A stretch of DNA of 51,132 bases from NCBI GenBank assembly GCA_011390155.1, contig JAABSW010000018.1:1-51132 (forward strand). Direction: 5' to 3'. The DNA is from Clostridiaceae bacterium (GTDB lineage: Bacteria > Bacillota > Clostridia > Peptostreptococcales > Tindalliaceae). The position numbers were made by a program, and so were the translations under genes. The notes under the pieces were generated by a model. The model saw only the letters and a list, made by a program, of their open reading frames with translations. It was not told the DNA's origin and did not search any database. Shown here one piece after another: positions 36,247-45,311 of this stretch (positions are counted from its first letter, which is position 1; every line of letters begins with the position of its first letter).

Positions 36247-37764
36247 TTACTTCTTTGTATCGCTTACCATACGGTTAATGGCGTTCAGGTATGCCTTGAT
36301 ACTGGCTTCAATGACGTCGGTGCTGACACCGCTGCCATGGTATTTTTTATTATTGCCTCTTATCTGTACAAATGCTTCACCCAAGGCATCCTCACCTTCA
36401 GTTAATGCCTGGAGAGAATAGTCCTCCAGTGAAAACGCAAGGCCCACCAACTTATCAATGGCCCCGAAGGAAGCATAAATGGGACCCGTGCCCGTTGACA
36501 CCTCTTCCATTTCCTCGCCGTTCACCAGCTTTACGGTGGCGGTGGCGGTCATTTGGTTACCGCAGTTAATAACAAACTGCTTTAATTTATAATGTTCTTC
36601 CATTTTCATGGTCTTATCCTGCACCAGTGCTTCCAAGTCCCTGTCATAGACCACTTTTTTCTTGTCGGCCAGTATTTTAAAAGCCTGAAATACGGTGTCC
36701 AGCATTTCTTTTTCCAAGGTATAACCCAAATCTTTTAACCGGTCTTCAAAGGCATGCCGGCCGGAGTGCTTGCCCAGTACCAGCTGGTTGGTGGGTACAC
36801 CCACCGATTCAGGCGTCATAATTTCATAGGTGCTTTTATTTGCCAACACGCCATGTTGATGGATCCCTGATTCATGGGCAAACGCATTTTCCCCAACAAT
36901 GGCTTTGTTCCGTTGCACCCGCATGCCTGTGATCTGGCTCAGCATACGGCTGGCCGGGTAAAGTTGTGTGGCTTCAATGTTGGTGTACACACCGTTAAAC
37001 TGATCTGCCCTGGTGTTAAGTGCCATGACAATTTCTTCCATGGCAGCGTTTCCTGCCCGTTCACCGATACCATTGATGGTGCATTCCACCTGTGCAGCCC
37101 CTGCTTTAACGGCTGCCAGGGAATTGGCCACCGCCATGCCTAAATCATTGTGGCAATGAACTGCGATCACTGCTTTATCAATGTTGGAGACGTTTTGACG
37201 AATACCCGTGATAATGTTGTAAAATTCATCCGGCGTGGTGTAGCCAACGGTATCGGGTATGTTCACCGTGGTAGCACCGGCTTTGATGACCGCTTCCAGA
37301 ATTCGATACAGGAAGGCGGTGTCTGTTCGAGTGGCATCTTCAGCAGAAAACTGCACATCACTCAAATAATTTTTGGCATATTTCACCATGGCCACCGCAC
37401 GTTCAAGCACTTCTTCCTTGGTGGATTTTAGCTTGTATTGAATGTGGATGTCTGATGTGGCAATGAAAGTGTGAATTCTTGGTGCCTCTCCCACCTTCAC
37501 CGCTTCATAGGCTCTGTCAATGTCCTGTGTCATGGCTCTGGAGAGACTGGCAACGCGTGTATTTCTGACAGTTTGTGCCACAGCCTGCACGGCTTCAAAG
37601 TCCCCGGGAGAAGCAATGGCAAATCCGGCTTCGATCACATCCACTTTAAGTTTGTCCAGCTGGCGGGCCACCTCAAGTTTTTCTTTCAGGTTCATACTGC
37701 ACCCCGGTGACTGTTCTCCGTCCCGCAGCGTGGTATCAAAAACCATCAGATGCTTACGTTCCAT
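36247..37764 (-). CDS. leuA: 2-Isopropylmalate synthase
   Basis: 505 residues. [33 protein letters not shown] and [14 protein letters not shown] mark the catalytic domain; the C-terminal regulatory domain ([20 protein letters not shown]) is complete, so leucine feedback is likely. The ATG at 37764 is chosen because AAAAGGAG lies before it; an ATG 21 bases upstream has no site. Near cimA but clearly a separate enzyme. Confidence 0.95.
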   Translation of the reverse strand: MERKHLMVFDTTLRDGEQSPGCSMNLKEKLEVARQLDKLKVDVIEAGFAIASPGDFEAVQAVAQTVRNTRVASLSRAMTQDIDRAYEAVKVGEAPRIHTFIATSDIHIQYKLKSTKEEVLERAVAMVKYAKNYLSDVQFSAEDATRTDTAFLYRILEAVIKAGATTVNIPDTVGYTTPDEFYNIITGIRQNVSNIDKAVIAVHCHNDLGMAVANSLAAVKAGAAQVECTINGIGERAGNAAMEEIVMALNTRADQFNGVYTNIEATQLYPASRMLSQITGMRVQRNKAIVGENAFAHESGIHQHGVLANKSTYEIMTPESVGVPTNQLVLGKHSGRHAFEDRLKDLGYTLEKEMLDTVFQAFKILADKKKVVYDRDLEALVQDKTMKMEEHYKLKQFVINCGNQMTATATVKLVNGEEMEEVSTGTGPIYASFGAIDKLVGLAFSLEDYSLQALTEGEDALGEAFVQIRGNNKKYHGSGVSTDVIEASIKAYLNAINRMVSDTKK

Positions 37765-37811
37765 TATTTTCATCTCCTTTTCCATGTAAATTGAATAAAT
37801 TCATTTTTTTT

Positions 37812-38807
37812 TTAGGATTTCTTTAACCAACTCATCATTTTTCGAAGGTCTTTGCCCACCACTTCAACTTGGTGTTCCTGCTCCATTTTTCGTCGAGCTG
37901 TGAAACTTGGACGATTGGCCTGGTTTTCCAGGATCCAGTTCTTGGCAAAGGTGCCGTCCTGCACTTCTTTTAGTACCTGTCGCATTTCATTTTTGGTGTC
38001 TTCTGTGATGATACGTTTGCCGACGCTGTAGTCACCATATTCAGCTGTGTCACTGACAGAATACCGCATGTAGCTGAGACCGCCCTGGTTTACCAGGTCC
38101 ACAATGAGTTTCATTTCATGCAAGCATTCAAAGTAAGCACTTTCAGGCTGATATCCAGCTTCTACCAGTACTTCGAATCCGGCTTTCATCAGTTCACTGA
38201 CACCCCCACAGAGCACTGCCTGCTCTCCGAACAGGTCTGTTTCCGTTTCTTCTTTGAAGGTGGTTTCCAGTACTCCGGCACGGGCACCGCCGATGCCGGC
38301 GGCGTAGGCCAAGCCCACTTCCAGGGTGTCACCGGTAACATCCTGGTACACAGCCACCAGACATGGCACTCCCTTGCCCTCTTGGTATTGGCTGCGTACA
38401 GTGTGACCAGGACCCTTGGGTGCCACCATAAAGACATTGACATTCTCAGGTGGTACAACTTGACCATAATGAATGTTGAATCCATGGGCAAAAACCAGGT
38501 AATTACCAGGCTCCAGGTTAGGTTCAATTTTTTCTTTGTAAAGCTGGGGTTGTTTTTCGTCGTTAATGAGGATCATCACGATGTCTGCCTGCTTTGCTGC
38601 TTCTTCTGCCAGCGTAACCTTTAACCCTGCTTCTTCTGCCAGTTTCCATGATTTACTCCCTTCATAGAGACCTACCACCACGTTGACACCAGATTCCTGT
38701 AAGTTTAGTGCATGAGCATGGCCCTGGCTGCCATAACCAATCACTGCAACAGTTTTACCCTGTAATTTTTCCAGTTTGCATTCTTCTCCATAGTACATTT
38801 TCGCCAT
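37812..38807 (-). CDS. ilvC: Ketol-acid reductoisomerase (class I)
   Basis: 331 residues, class I length. Rossmann motif [25 protein letters not shown], and the Mg-binding knotted domain ([30 protein letters not shown]). Turns acetolactate into dihydroxyisovalerate with NADPH. GAGGAATTAATA before the ATG. Confidence 0.95.
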   Translation of the reverse strand: MAKMYYGEECKLEKLQGKTVAVIGYGSQGHAHALNLQESGVNVVVGLYEGSKSWKLAEEAGLKVTLAEEAAKQADIVMILINDEKQPQLYKEKIEPNLEPGNYLVFAHGFNIHYGQVVPPENVNVFMVAPKGPGHTVRSQYQEGKGVPCLVAVYQDVTGDTLEVGLAYAAGIGGARAGVLETTFKEETETDLFGEQAVLCGGVSELMKAGFEVLVEAGYQPESAYFECLHEMKLIVDLVNQGGLSYMRYSVSDTAEYGDYSVGKRIITEDTKNEMRQVLKEVQDGTFAKNWILENQANRPSFTARRKMEQEHQVEVVGKDLRKMMSWLKKS

Positions 38808-38866
38808 TATTAATTCCTCCTCAAATTTTTTTCATTTCGACTATTCAGAACATTTTTGATAAAACA

Positions 38867-39349
38867 TTAGTTGTCCTTTCTTCCTAAAGCTGTTAATCCG
38901 GTCCGGACGATTTCCTTAATGCCATGGGGTTTCATCAGGTCAATAAAAGCCTCCAGTTTTCGATGTTCACCCGTTACTTCCACAATCATACAGTCCGTTG
39001 CCACGTCGATAACCTTGCCTCTAAAAATGTTCACCACTTCCAGTACAGAAGCTCTGTTTTCATCGTTGGTGCTTACCTTTACCAGCGCAAGTTCACGGTA
39101 GACCGAATCTTGGGGTTTCAGTTCTTTAATGCTGACCACATCGATTAACTTGTTCAACTGTTTTTGAATCTGTTCCAATATTTCCCTGTCACCGTTTACT
39201 ACCAATGTGATCCGTGTCATACCAGGTAATTCTGTACTGCCGGAAGAAAAGCTTTCAATGTTATAGCCCCTTCGGGTAAACAAACCTGATATTCTGCTGG
39301 TGACACCCGGTTGGTCTTCAACCAGTAAAGACAACACATGTTTTTCCAT
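38867..39349 (-). CDS. ilvN: Acetolactate synthase, small (regulatory) subunit
   Basis: 160 residues with an N-terminal ACT domain (LSLLVEDQPGVTSRISGLFTRRGYNIES) and the C-terminal half typical of IlvN/IlvH. It confers valine feedback. First gene of the operon, directly after the T-box terminator; AAAGGAGGAACAGGA before the ATG. Confidence 0.93.
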   Translation of the reverse strand: MEKHVLSLLVEDQPGVTSRISGLFTRRGYNIESFSSGSTELPGMTRITLVVNGDREILEQIQKQLNKLIDVVSIKELKPQDSVYRELALVKVSTNDENRASVLEVVNIFRGKVIDVATDCMIVEVTGEHRKLEAFIDLMKPHGIKEIVRTGLTALGRKDN

Positions 39350-39372
39350 TCCTGTTCCTCCTTTTTTTCATC

Positions 39373-39411
39373 AAAAAAGCCCCGTCTCTGCATATTTGCA
39401 GGGACGAGGCT
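39373..39411 (-). terminator. T-box controlled terminator upstream of ilvN
   Basis: On the minus strand AGCCTCGTCCCTGC pairs with GCAGAGACGGGGCT and is followed by a T run. The T-box motif (39418-39431) is directly upstream, as in standard T-box attenuators. Confidence 0.88.
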
Positions 39412-39606
39412 ATGCCACGCGTTACCACCCTAATTGTCTTTGTGGTACACCACAAAAACCTCTCCATCAGGTTCAATCAAACCCTTTGCCTGTAACGGGA
39501 CTTCCCGTTGACTCTTACTGGCCATCTTCAGAGTCACTGCTCCGGAGTGAGTCGCGCCTTTCCCGCAGTACCGATTCACAGCTGCCACCGGCTCTCTGAG
39601 ACTGCT
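39373..39606 (-). promoter_or_regulatory. Downstream T-box unit, apparent leucine (CUC) specifier
   Basis: The conserved antiterminator motif AGGGTGGTAACGCG is at 39418-39431. Stem I features precede it (AGAGAGCCGGTGG, GTGAATCGGTAC, AGTAAG, CCCGTTACAGGC). In the specifier position the sequence GA-CUC-ACUCCGGAG places CUC (Leu) at 39549-39551, aligned by eye with the upstream unit. Uncharged tRNA-Leu would stabilise the antiterminator and allow ilvN to ilvB transcription. Specifier assignment is inferred from position. Confidence 0.82.
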
Positions 39607-39647
39607 TTGGTTTGGACGCTAATTCCATCAACGCATTTTCTTCTGAT

Positions 39648-39806
39648 CAGGTTCAATCAAACCTTTAGCCTGTAACGGGGCTTACCGTCTACCCTTACTT
39701 GCGGCACTCAGACCATTTTTTGGGGGAGTCTGCTCAGGAGGGATTCTCTTGTGACAACAGTATCGGTTCGCAGCAACCACCGATTCTCTGAAACTGTCAT
39801 TTTGTC
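39648..39806 (-). promoter_or_regulatory. Upstream T-box stem I unit, apparent isoleucine (AUC) specifier, no terminator
   Basis: A second, related copy of the stem I-III region (AGAGAATCGGTGG, CGAACCGATAC, AGTAAGG, CCCCGTTACAGGC, then the shared TTTGATTGAACCTGAT). At the aligned specifier position it reads GA-AUC-CCUCCUGAG, i.e. AUC (39742-39744). No terminator follows, and only a degenerate T-box-like string (TTGATGGAATTAGCG) lies before the downstream unit. Confidence 0.7.
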
Positions 39807-39854
39807 ACCCGACTGTCTCCGTCTTCGCATTTCGTAATTACTAATTTAAAAAGA

Positions 39855-39883
39855 ATTGTAACAGGGAAAAAGACCCTTGTCAA
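39855..39883 (-). promoter_or_regulatory. Promoter of the ilv-leu operon
   Basis: On the minus strand TTGACA (39878-39883), 17-base spacer, TACAAT (39855-39860). Both T-box units lie downstream. Confidence 0.8.
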
Positions 39884-39951
39884 CCACGAAATTGATAATT
39901 TTTTAAATATTTGCCACTTTTCTTCTATTCTGCTTATATGACATCGTTTTC

Positions 39952-40842
39952 CTACTCTCTGGTCGTGGCTTCTTTCAACAACACTTCCATTTCTTCCCGG
40001 CTAAACTGGTAAGCTGATAAACAAAAGTGACAGGTTATTTCAGCACCGCCATCTTCATGAATCATGTCGTGAATTTCCTTTTCCCCAAGGCTGATGAGGG
40101 CCTTTTCCATTCGCTCCCGGCTGCAGTCACACAAAAAGTGAGGTTCAAGCTCTTCCGTAATCACAGGATCAAGACCTTCCATAATCACTTCCATCAACGC
40201 TTTGGCATCCATATTTTCTTCAAGGATCTGACTCAGCGGTGGTAATCCAATTAAACGTGCTTCCAGTAAGCGAAGCGCTTCTTCTGTAATATCAGGTAAC
40301 ACCTGAATGATAAAACCGCCTGCCGCCTTGATGTGGTAATCCACATCCACCAAAACACTGAGTCCCACAGAAGAAGGTTGCTGTTCTGAATACATCAGGT
40401 AAGCTGTCAGGTCTTCAGCGATTTCACCTGTGGTAAGTGCATACGTACCAATGTAGGGTTGTTTCATTCCTAAATCTTTGATCAAAGTGATTTCACCATC
40501 GGTGCCCACCGCTGCACCCACGTCCATTTTTCCAGGTGCTTTATTGACGGTTTCCACCAGCGGATAATCAACCAAACCTTTTACCGTGCCGTTTTTCTGA
40601 GCTACACTCAATATGGTGCCAATGGGGCCGCCACCATTAATGCGCAGTGTTACCTTTTGGTTTTCACTTTTCAGGGTTTGGGCCATCATAATAGCCGCTC
40701 CCAAACTGCGGCCAAGGGCGGCCGAAGCCACTGGTGATAATTGGTGAATTTCTCTGGCTTTTTCAACGGTTTGTGTATGCTGAATAAAAAAGCCTCTAAT
40801 CTGGTTGTCGGCTGCTGTAATTCGGATTAATTGGTCTTTCAT
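39952..40842 (-). CDS. hslO: Redox-regulated chaperone Hsp33
   Basis: 296 residues. The C-terminal zinc switch is C238-x-C240 and C271-x2-C274 (CDC ... CHFC), which releases zinc and forms disulfides on oxidative stress. The body shows LINGGGPIGTI-like LRINGGGPIGTILSVA and GYVQSSGQIAEDL-like GTYALTTGEIAEDLTAYL. The ATG at 40842 follows AAAGGAGGTGGCGTAAAG. A longer reading up to 41139 would run through the cold-shock gene in another frame and is rejected. Confidence 0.94.
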   Translation of the reverse strand: MKDQLIRITAADNQIRGFFIQHTQTVEKAREIHQLSPVASAALGRSLGAAIMMAQTLKSENQKVTLRINGGGPIGTILSVAQKNGTVKGLVDYPLVETVNKAPGKMDVGAAVGTDGEITLIKDLGMKQPYIGTYALTTGEIAEDLTAYLMYSEQQPSSVGLSVLVDVDYHIKAAGGFIIQVLPDITEEALRLLEARLIGLPPLSQILEENMDAKALMEVIMEGLDPVITEELEPHFLCDCSRERMEKALISLGEKEIHDMIHEDGGAEITCHFCLSAYQFSREEMEVLLKEATTRE

Positions 40843-40920
40843 CTTTACGCCACCTCCTTTATAAACATTAACACATAGATCGAAGACAGTAACTGAATAT
40901 ATTATTTTTTTCTTATCATC

Positions 40921-40949
40921 AAAAAACAGGCTGGTAACTCCAGCCTGTT
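40921..40949 (-). terminator. Terminator after the cold shock gene
   Basis: AACAGGCTGG / CCAGCCTGTT stem and T run on the minus strand. Confidence 0.88.
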
Positions 40950-40981
40950 CAGGTTCGGGTTTATTTGAAATCCGATTAGGA

Positions 40982-41182
40982 TTAAGCCCTTTGAACGTTA
41001 GTTGCTTGAGGACCTTTATCACCATCGACAATTTCAAAGCTAACTTCTTGTCCTTCTTCCAGTGTTTTAAATCCATCCATCGTAATTGCAGAGAAATGAA
41101 CGAACACATCTTCACCATTTTCTCTTGAGATAAATCCATACCCTTTTTCTGCGTTAAACCATTTTACTGTACCTTTTTCCAT
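40982..41182 (-). CDS. Cold shock protein (CspA family)
   Basis: 66 residues, standard Csp size. RNP1 KGYGFIS and RNP2 VFVHFSAI are visible, as is [13 protein letters not shown] at the start. Binds single-stranded nucleic acid. AGGAGGTCATGTAAG before the ATG. Own promoter at 41247-41276 and terminator, so monocistronic. Confidence 0.95.
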   Translation of the reverse strand: MEKGTVKWFNAEKGYGFISRENGEDVFVHFSAITMDGFKTLEEGQEVSFEIVDGDKGPQATNVQRA

Positions 41183-41246
41183 TCTTACATGACCTCCTAG
41201 ATCCTTAAAAAATTAATGAAAATATCGTGTATTCCCACCAATTAGA

Positions 41247-41276
41247 ATAGTAACACAGTTGTTCGACATTTGTCAA
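41247..41276 (-). promoter_or_regulatory. Promoter of the cold shock gene
   Basis: On the minus strand TTGACA (41271-41276), 18-base spacer, TACTAT (41247-41252). Confidence 0.65.
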
Positions 41277-41333
41277 CCAATTTGATGAATTTCGGGTCGA
41301 AAAAGAAATCGTTTGCAAAAACCAAGACGCTGG

Positions 41334-42401
41334 TTAGAACCGTCCCAACAACATGGAAATTTGAATAACCGCCACATGAATAAAGAGGGGAATCACTCCG
41401 GTTAAGGGAAAATACTCCCACCACTGAACAGAATTATCACTTTCACCATCTTCTGTTGTTTCAGCCTCTGGAATTTTTGATTCAGAATCATTCTGAATTC
41501 TTTTTTCCACTACGCCAGGGATTACTTTCTGTTTCTGATGAGGTTCATTCTCCAATGGCAAGGTGAATGATTCTGTCGATTGATCATTGTCCACAACAAC
41601 TGTGAGCGATTTCAATTTATTATACAGGTAGTAAGAAATAACCATCCCCACTACAGCCAGCACACCAAAGAATATCAGGCTGACCAAAAGTGAATCACCC
41701 AGCGTCACTTCTGCCAACTCCATTTCTTCCGCTGGCAGAACACCGGCTAATAGATTGAACACATACCCAAGGGTTATGGCAAGTGCATTGTTCATAATGT
41801 GTCCAATAATACCTGCATAAAGGGAATTGGTTACCCAAACCAAAGCCCCAAAAACCAGTCCCAGTACTGTGGCACCTAATAAATTGTAGAGATTATAATG
41901 GAACAACCCAAAAAGGATACCACTAATGAGAATAGCTTTCCCCTGCCCCAATTTTTCATATCCTCTCAGAATAAAACCCCTGAAAAAAACCTCCTCACAA
42001 ATACCTGCCAACAGGGAAACGATGAGCATGAGGCGAATGTATTCAAATGGAGTGCTTGCGGTAGGCATTTCAGGGATATCAATGGTACCAATACGTGTCA
42101 GTATGTTAAACATGATCAAGTTTCCTGTAACGGCTGTCGGGTACATAAAAACGGTGATTAAGGCTGCCATAGCTCCCTGCTTCAGGGTTATCCGATTAAA
42201 GCGCAGAATTTTACGTACATCCATTCGAAATATTTCAAGATAGAGAAAGGGAGGTAATAACACCACCGCCAGTTGTGTTATGATGAGACCGGTGTATAAT
42301 TCCCGTTGCTGCACCATATAACCAACGGTAAAAAATAATAAACTGCCAATGAGAAATAGTAAATTGGCATCAAATACGCGAAGGGTTGTCCTTCTAACCA
42401 T
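41334..42401 (-). CDS. CPBP-family intramembrane metalloprotease
   Basis: 355 residues. About eight hydrophobic segments, with the family motifs EEVFFRG (Glu136, Glu137, Arg141), FGLFHYN (His168) and HIMNNALA (His201, Asn205) giving the metal and catalytic site of the CAAX/bacteriocin-processing type. A polar stretch of about 70 residues (TEDGESDNSV region) lies between the last two hydrophobic segments. Substrate unknown. AAAAAGGGAGTGAAATCAAC before the ATG. Confidence 0.88.
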   Translation of the reverse strand: MVRRTTLRVFDANLLFLIGSLLFFTVGYMVQQRELYTGLIITQLAVVLLPPFLYLEIFRMDVRKILRFNRITLKQGAMAALITVFMYPTAVTGNLIMFNILTRIGTIDIPEMPTASTPFEYIRLMLIVSLLAGICEEVFFRGFILRGYEKLGQGKAILISGILFGLFHYNLYNLLGATVLGLVFGALVWVTNSLYAGIIGHIMNNALAITLGYVFNLLAGVLPAEEMELAEVTLGDSLLVSLIFFGVLAVVGMVISYYLYNKLKSLTVVVDNDQSTESFTLPLENEPHQKQKVIPGVVEKRIQNDSESKIPEAETTEDGESDNSVQWWEYFPLTGVIPLFIHVAVIQISMLLGRF

Positions 42402-42431
42402 GTTGATTTCACTCCCTTTTTGGTGTCTGCC

Positions 42432-43610
42432 CTAAAAATCAAAGGCTGCCTTGTGTATCAAAATGTTTAAAAAAGCCTGAACACCTGTGGCCAAAACCTG
42501 TTCATCAAAATTGAAACGGCCATGGTGCAATGAGTGAATCAAACCCTTCTCTTCATTTCTGGTGCCCAGAAAGAAAAAGACCCCTGGAAATTTTTTCTGA
42601 TAAAAGGCAAAATCCTCTGCCAACATCACTGGATCCGTCAGTACCACATGTTCTTTCCCCTGTGCTTGAATCCATTCTTCCACCAATTCTGGCGGGTTAT
42701 TGACAGCCGGATACATTTCCCTCAGGTCCACATCAATTTCGCAGTTGTAAGTGATTTCCATGCCATGGGTGATTGCCAGCAGTCGCTGTTTCAATGTCTC
42801 ATAGGTTTCTTCACGAAAAGTCCGGATGGTGCCTTCCATAGTAGCCTTTCTTGCCACCATGTTGCGCACCTCGCCTCCCTGTATTTTCCCAAAACTGATA
42901 ACAGCAGGGTCCAGGGGATTCAGGTTGCGGCTTAAAATGGTTTGATATGCCAACAGCAGATTAGCTGCTGTGACCAGGGCATCCTTGCCTGCATGAGGGG
43001 TGCCTCCGTGAGCGTTTTCGCCCCACACCGTAATGTCTATTTCACTGTTCTGGGCCATCATGGGACCAGGTCTGATTCCTAATTTTCCTTGCTCTATTCC
43101 AGGAAATAAATGGAGTCCATAAATTTCATCCACCTTCAGTTCATCCAGCAGACCAGTATTGATGATCTTCTCCGCGCCACCGGTACCTTCTTCTCCTGGT
43201 TGGAACAATAACAGTACATTATCACGCAACTGGTAACCGCCTCTGGTTAATACTTCAGCAAAACCCAGGAGAATGGCCATATGACCATCGTGGCCACAGG
43301 CATGCATCAATCCTGTGTTGTGCGAACGAAAAGGCACTTCATTCAGTTCCATCACTTCCAAAGCATCCATGTCTGCCCGAAAACAATAAGTTTTTCGACC
43401 TTGACTGCCGGCTATAAAAGCTGCAATACCTGTTTCCACAATTCCAGTACGGCAATCAAGTCCCAAATCTTCCAAGCGAGTCTTAACATAGGCTGCAGTC
43501 TTGTTTTCATGAAAAGCAAGTTCTGGCATCTGATGAAGGTCATATCGGGTATGAATGAGTTTGTCCATCACCTTATCAACTTCTCTTGACCAGGGCATTC
43601 CCCGATTCAT
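42432..43610 (-). CDS. M20D-family amidohydrolase
   Basis: 392 residues. Metal ligands are in HACGHDGHMA, GEEGTGGAE, GLHLFPG and HHGRFNFDE; RADMDALEV and AEDFAFYQ are also typical of the hippurate hydrolase / N-acyl-amino-acid deacylase group. Amino-acid or peptide deacylation is likely; substrate open. The gene is 41 bases after hpt and 30 before the CPBP gene on one strand. Confidence 0.88.
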   Translation of the reverse strand: MNRGMPWSREVDKVMDKLIHTRYDLHQMPELAFHENKTAAYVKTRLEDLGLDCRTGIVETGIAAFIAGSQGRKTYCFRADMDALEVMELNEVPFRSHNTGLMHACGHDGHMAILLGFAEVLTRGGYQLRDNVLLLFQPGEEGTGGAEKIINTGLLDELKVDEIYGLHLFPGIEQGKLGIRPGPMMAQNSEIDITVWGENAHGGTPHAGKDALVTAANLLLAYQTILSRNLNPLDPAVISFGKIQGGEVRNMVARKATMEGTIRTFREETYETLKQRLLAITHGMEITYNCEIDVDLREMYPAVNNPPELVEEWIQAQGKEHVVLTDPVMLAEDFAFYQKKFPGVFFFLGTRNEEKGLIHSLHHGRFNFDEQVLATGVQAFLNILIHKAAFDF

Positions 43611-43651
43611 AGCACATCCCCGCTTTCACTGTTATTTTGATTTAGTTCCGA

Positions 43652-44191
43652 CTAGCGGTCCTGGTCTGTCACCACAAAAACATAGGGTATATTTCGATAA
43701 TAGTCCCCATAATTCAGCCCGTACCCTACCACAAACCGGTCCGGTATGGTAAAACCAATATAATCAGGATTCAGTTCCACTTTTCTCCGAGATGGTTTAT
43801 CAAGTAATACGCAGGATTTTACACTGTTTGGATTCTTTGTTTTCAGGTGGTTCATCACATAACCCATGGTCAGTCCTGAATCTGCGATATCATCCACCAC
43901 CAGTACGTCAAAACCAGTTAAATCTTCTTCAATATCTTTTAAAATCTGAACCGACCCACTGCTTTCCTCGCCATGTTCATAGCTGGAGCTGGTCATGAAA
44001 TCCACCTTCAATTTCAGATCAATTCGTCTAACCAAATCTGCGGCAAAGACAAAACTTCCCCGAAGCAATGATACAACAAACAGGTTTTTATCTTTGTATG
44101 CATTGGTAATTTCTGCACCCAGTTCCCTGGTGCGTACCTGGATTTCTTCTTCAGAACAAAGCACTTCCCATACCTTTTTTTCGATATCCAC
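43652..44191 (-). CDS. hpt: Hypoxanthine phosphoribosyltransferase
   Basis: 179 residues. PRPP-binding motif VLVVDDIADSGLTMGY and base-site region KPSRRKVELNPDYIGFTIPDRFVVGYGLNY are diagnostic. Joins hypoxanthine or guanine with PRPP, complementing the purine nucleoside phosphorylase at 2053. GTG start with GAGGGGGATTGAACA upstream; no better start nearby. Confidence 0.94.
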   Translation of the reverse strand: MDIEKKVWEVLCSEEEIQVRTRELGAEITNAYKDKNLFVVSLLRGSFVFAADLVRRIDLKLKVDFMTSSSYEHGEESSGSVQILKDIEEDLTGFDVLVVDDIADSGLTMGYVMNHLKTKNPNSVKSCVLLDKPSRRKVELNPDYIGFTIPDRFVVGYGLNYGDYYRNIPYVFVVTDQDR

Positions 44192-44397
44192 TGTTCAATC
44201 CCCCTCTTTGTTTAATTAACAATTATATCCTCCTGAATTCCTGGATAATGCATTCTATGCTGCAGACGAAATAAACATTTAACATGGAGCCAACAACACT
44301 GTTGAAGATAACGAAAGAATGATTTCTGTTCATTCTATTCGATAAATCTAGGTATGTCAATGGGTACAGCAGTCAAAGACAGTGGGTTGACTAAAAA

Positions 44398-44556
44398 CTA
44401 TGCGAAAGGTGGATTTTGGTCATCTGATTCATCTTTATCTAATATTTTTTTTATTTGAGTCAACAGATGAACAATACGGTTTAAGGCGTATTGGATGGAA
44501 ATTAGAATGATAAACAAAACCACCAATGGTACGATGATCATTTCAACGGTAAACAT
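44398..44556 (-). CDS. Small single-helix membrane protein, 52 residues
   Basis: A short gene from ATG 44556 to TAG 44398. One hydrophobic segment (about residues 5-22, MIIVPLVVLFIILIS) is followed by an amphipathic basic helix (ALNRIVHLLTQIKKIL) and an acidic tail (DKDESDDQNPP). TTAGGAGAG five to six bases before the ATG is a strong ribosome site. Divergent from bioY and so close to its operator that shared control is possible. No family recognised. Confidence 0.65.
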   Translation of the reverse strand: MFTVEMIIVPLVVLFIILISIQYALNRIVHLLTQIKKILDKDESDDQNPPFA

Positions 44557-44589
44557 AAACACTCTCCTAACTTGGCATCTTTGATCGTT

Positions 44590-44623
44590 TAGTCAACCTT
44601 ATTTTTTTTTAGGTTGACAATTA
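44590..44623. promoter_or_regulatory. BirA-type biotin operator
   Basis: Inverted repeat TAGTCAACCT (44590-44599) and AGGTTGACAATTA (44611-44623) around a T-rich spacer. It resembles the Firmicutes BirA box (TTGTTAACC...GGTTAACAA) and covers the -35 of the bioY promoter. Confidence 0.75.
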
Positions 44624-44642
44624 GCCATTGGATCATTATACT
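44614..44642 (+). promoter_or_regulatory. bioY promoter
   Basis: TTGACA (44614-44619), 17-base spacer, TATACT (44637-44642). The -35 is inside the BirA-type repeat. Confidence 0.8.
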
Positions 44643-44676
44643 CTTTATTGTAAACGATCTGAAGGAGGTTCGTCCA

Positions 44677-45219
44677 ATGAAATCACGTTTAAACGTCATT
44701 GATACAACCCGCATTTCCCTTTTTGCCTCGCTTATCTGTATTTCAGGTTATTTGATCATACCATTACCCTTTTCTCCTGTACCTGCAACAGCCCAATCCT
44801 TGGCAGTGATGCTGACAGGAAGTTTGTTATCCCCACTCCATGCATTTGTTACATTGTTGTTGTTCATTCTACTTGGCATCATTGGTTTACCTGTTTTTGC
44901 TGGGGGTGCTTCCGGCATTGGTGTTCTTTTTGGCCCTACCGGAGGATACCTGGCAGGATTTCTATTTGGCGCAGTGGCCGTTAGTCTGTTAAAAGGCCGA
45001 AAACCTGACCTCCTTCGGTACGGACTGGCAAATCTGATAGGTGGCATTGTGGTGGTCTACCTGCTGGGCATACTGCGTTTATCACAGATGACCGGCATGA
45101 CATTGAACAATGCCTTTGTGGTCGGTGCAGTGCCTTTTCTAGCGGGAGATGTGGTCAAGGTATTTCTGGCGGCTACCATTGCCTGGAAAACAATGCCCCA
45201 CCTTCATCGAAAATACTAA
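44677..45219 (+). CDS. bioY: Biotin transporter substrate-binding component
   Basis: 180 residues, about six membrane helices. The family hallmark GGASGIGVLFGPTGGYLAGF is present, as are PLPFSPVPATAQSLAVML and the tail LAGDVVKVFLAATIA. The S component of the biotin ECF transporter; energy-coupling genes are not in the window. The ATG at 44677 follows GAAGGAGGTTCGTCCA. Biotin-controlled by the operator at 44590-44623. Confidence 0.95.
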   Translation: MKSRLNVIDTTRISLFASLICISGYLIIPLPFSPVPATAQSLAVMLTGSLLSPLHAFVTLLLFILLGIIGLPVFAGGASGIGVLFGPTGGYLAGFLFGAVAVSLLKGRKPDLLRYGLANLIGGIVVVYLLGILRLSQMTGMTLNNAFVVGAVPFLAGDVVKVFLAATIAWKTMPHLHRKY

Positions 45220-45311
45220 GTCCCACCGGATGAACAGAATCGTCTTTCCCTGTGTAAATCTGTCGATTTAAGGGTAATCTATTGACAAATTTACCTGAGA
45301 GGATGAGTTCA

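Noticed and set aside
40843-41139. N-terminal extension of hslO by about 100 codons
   Set aside because: It runs antisense-free but out of frame through the cold-shock gene and its terminator; the Hsp33 start with a strong ribosome site is at 40842.
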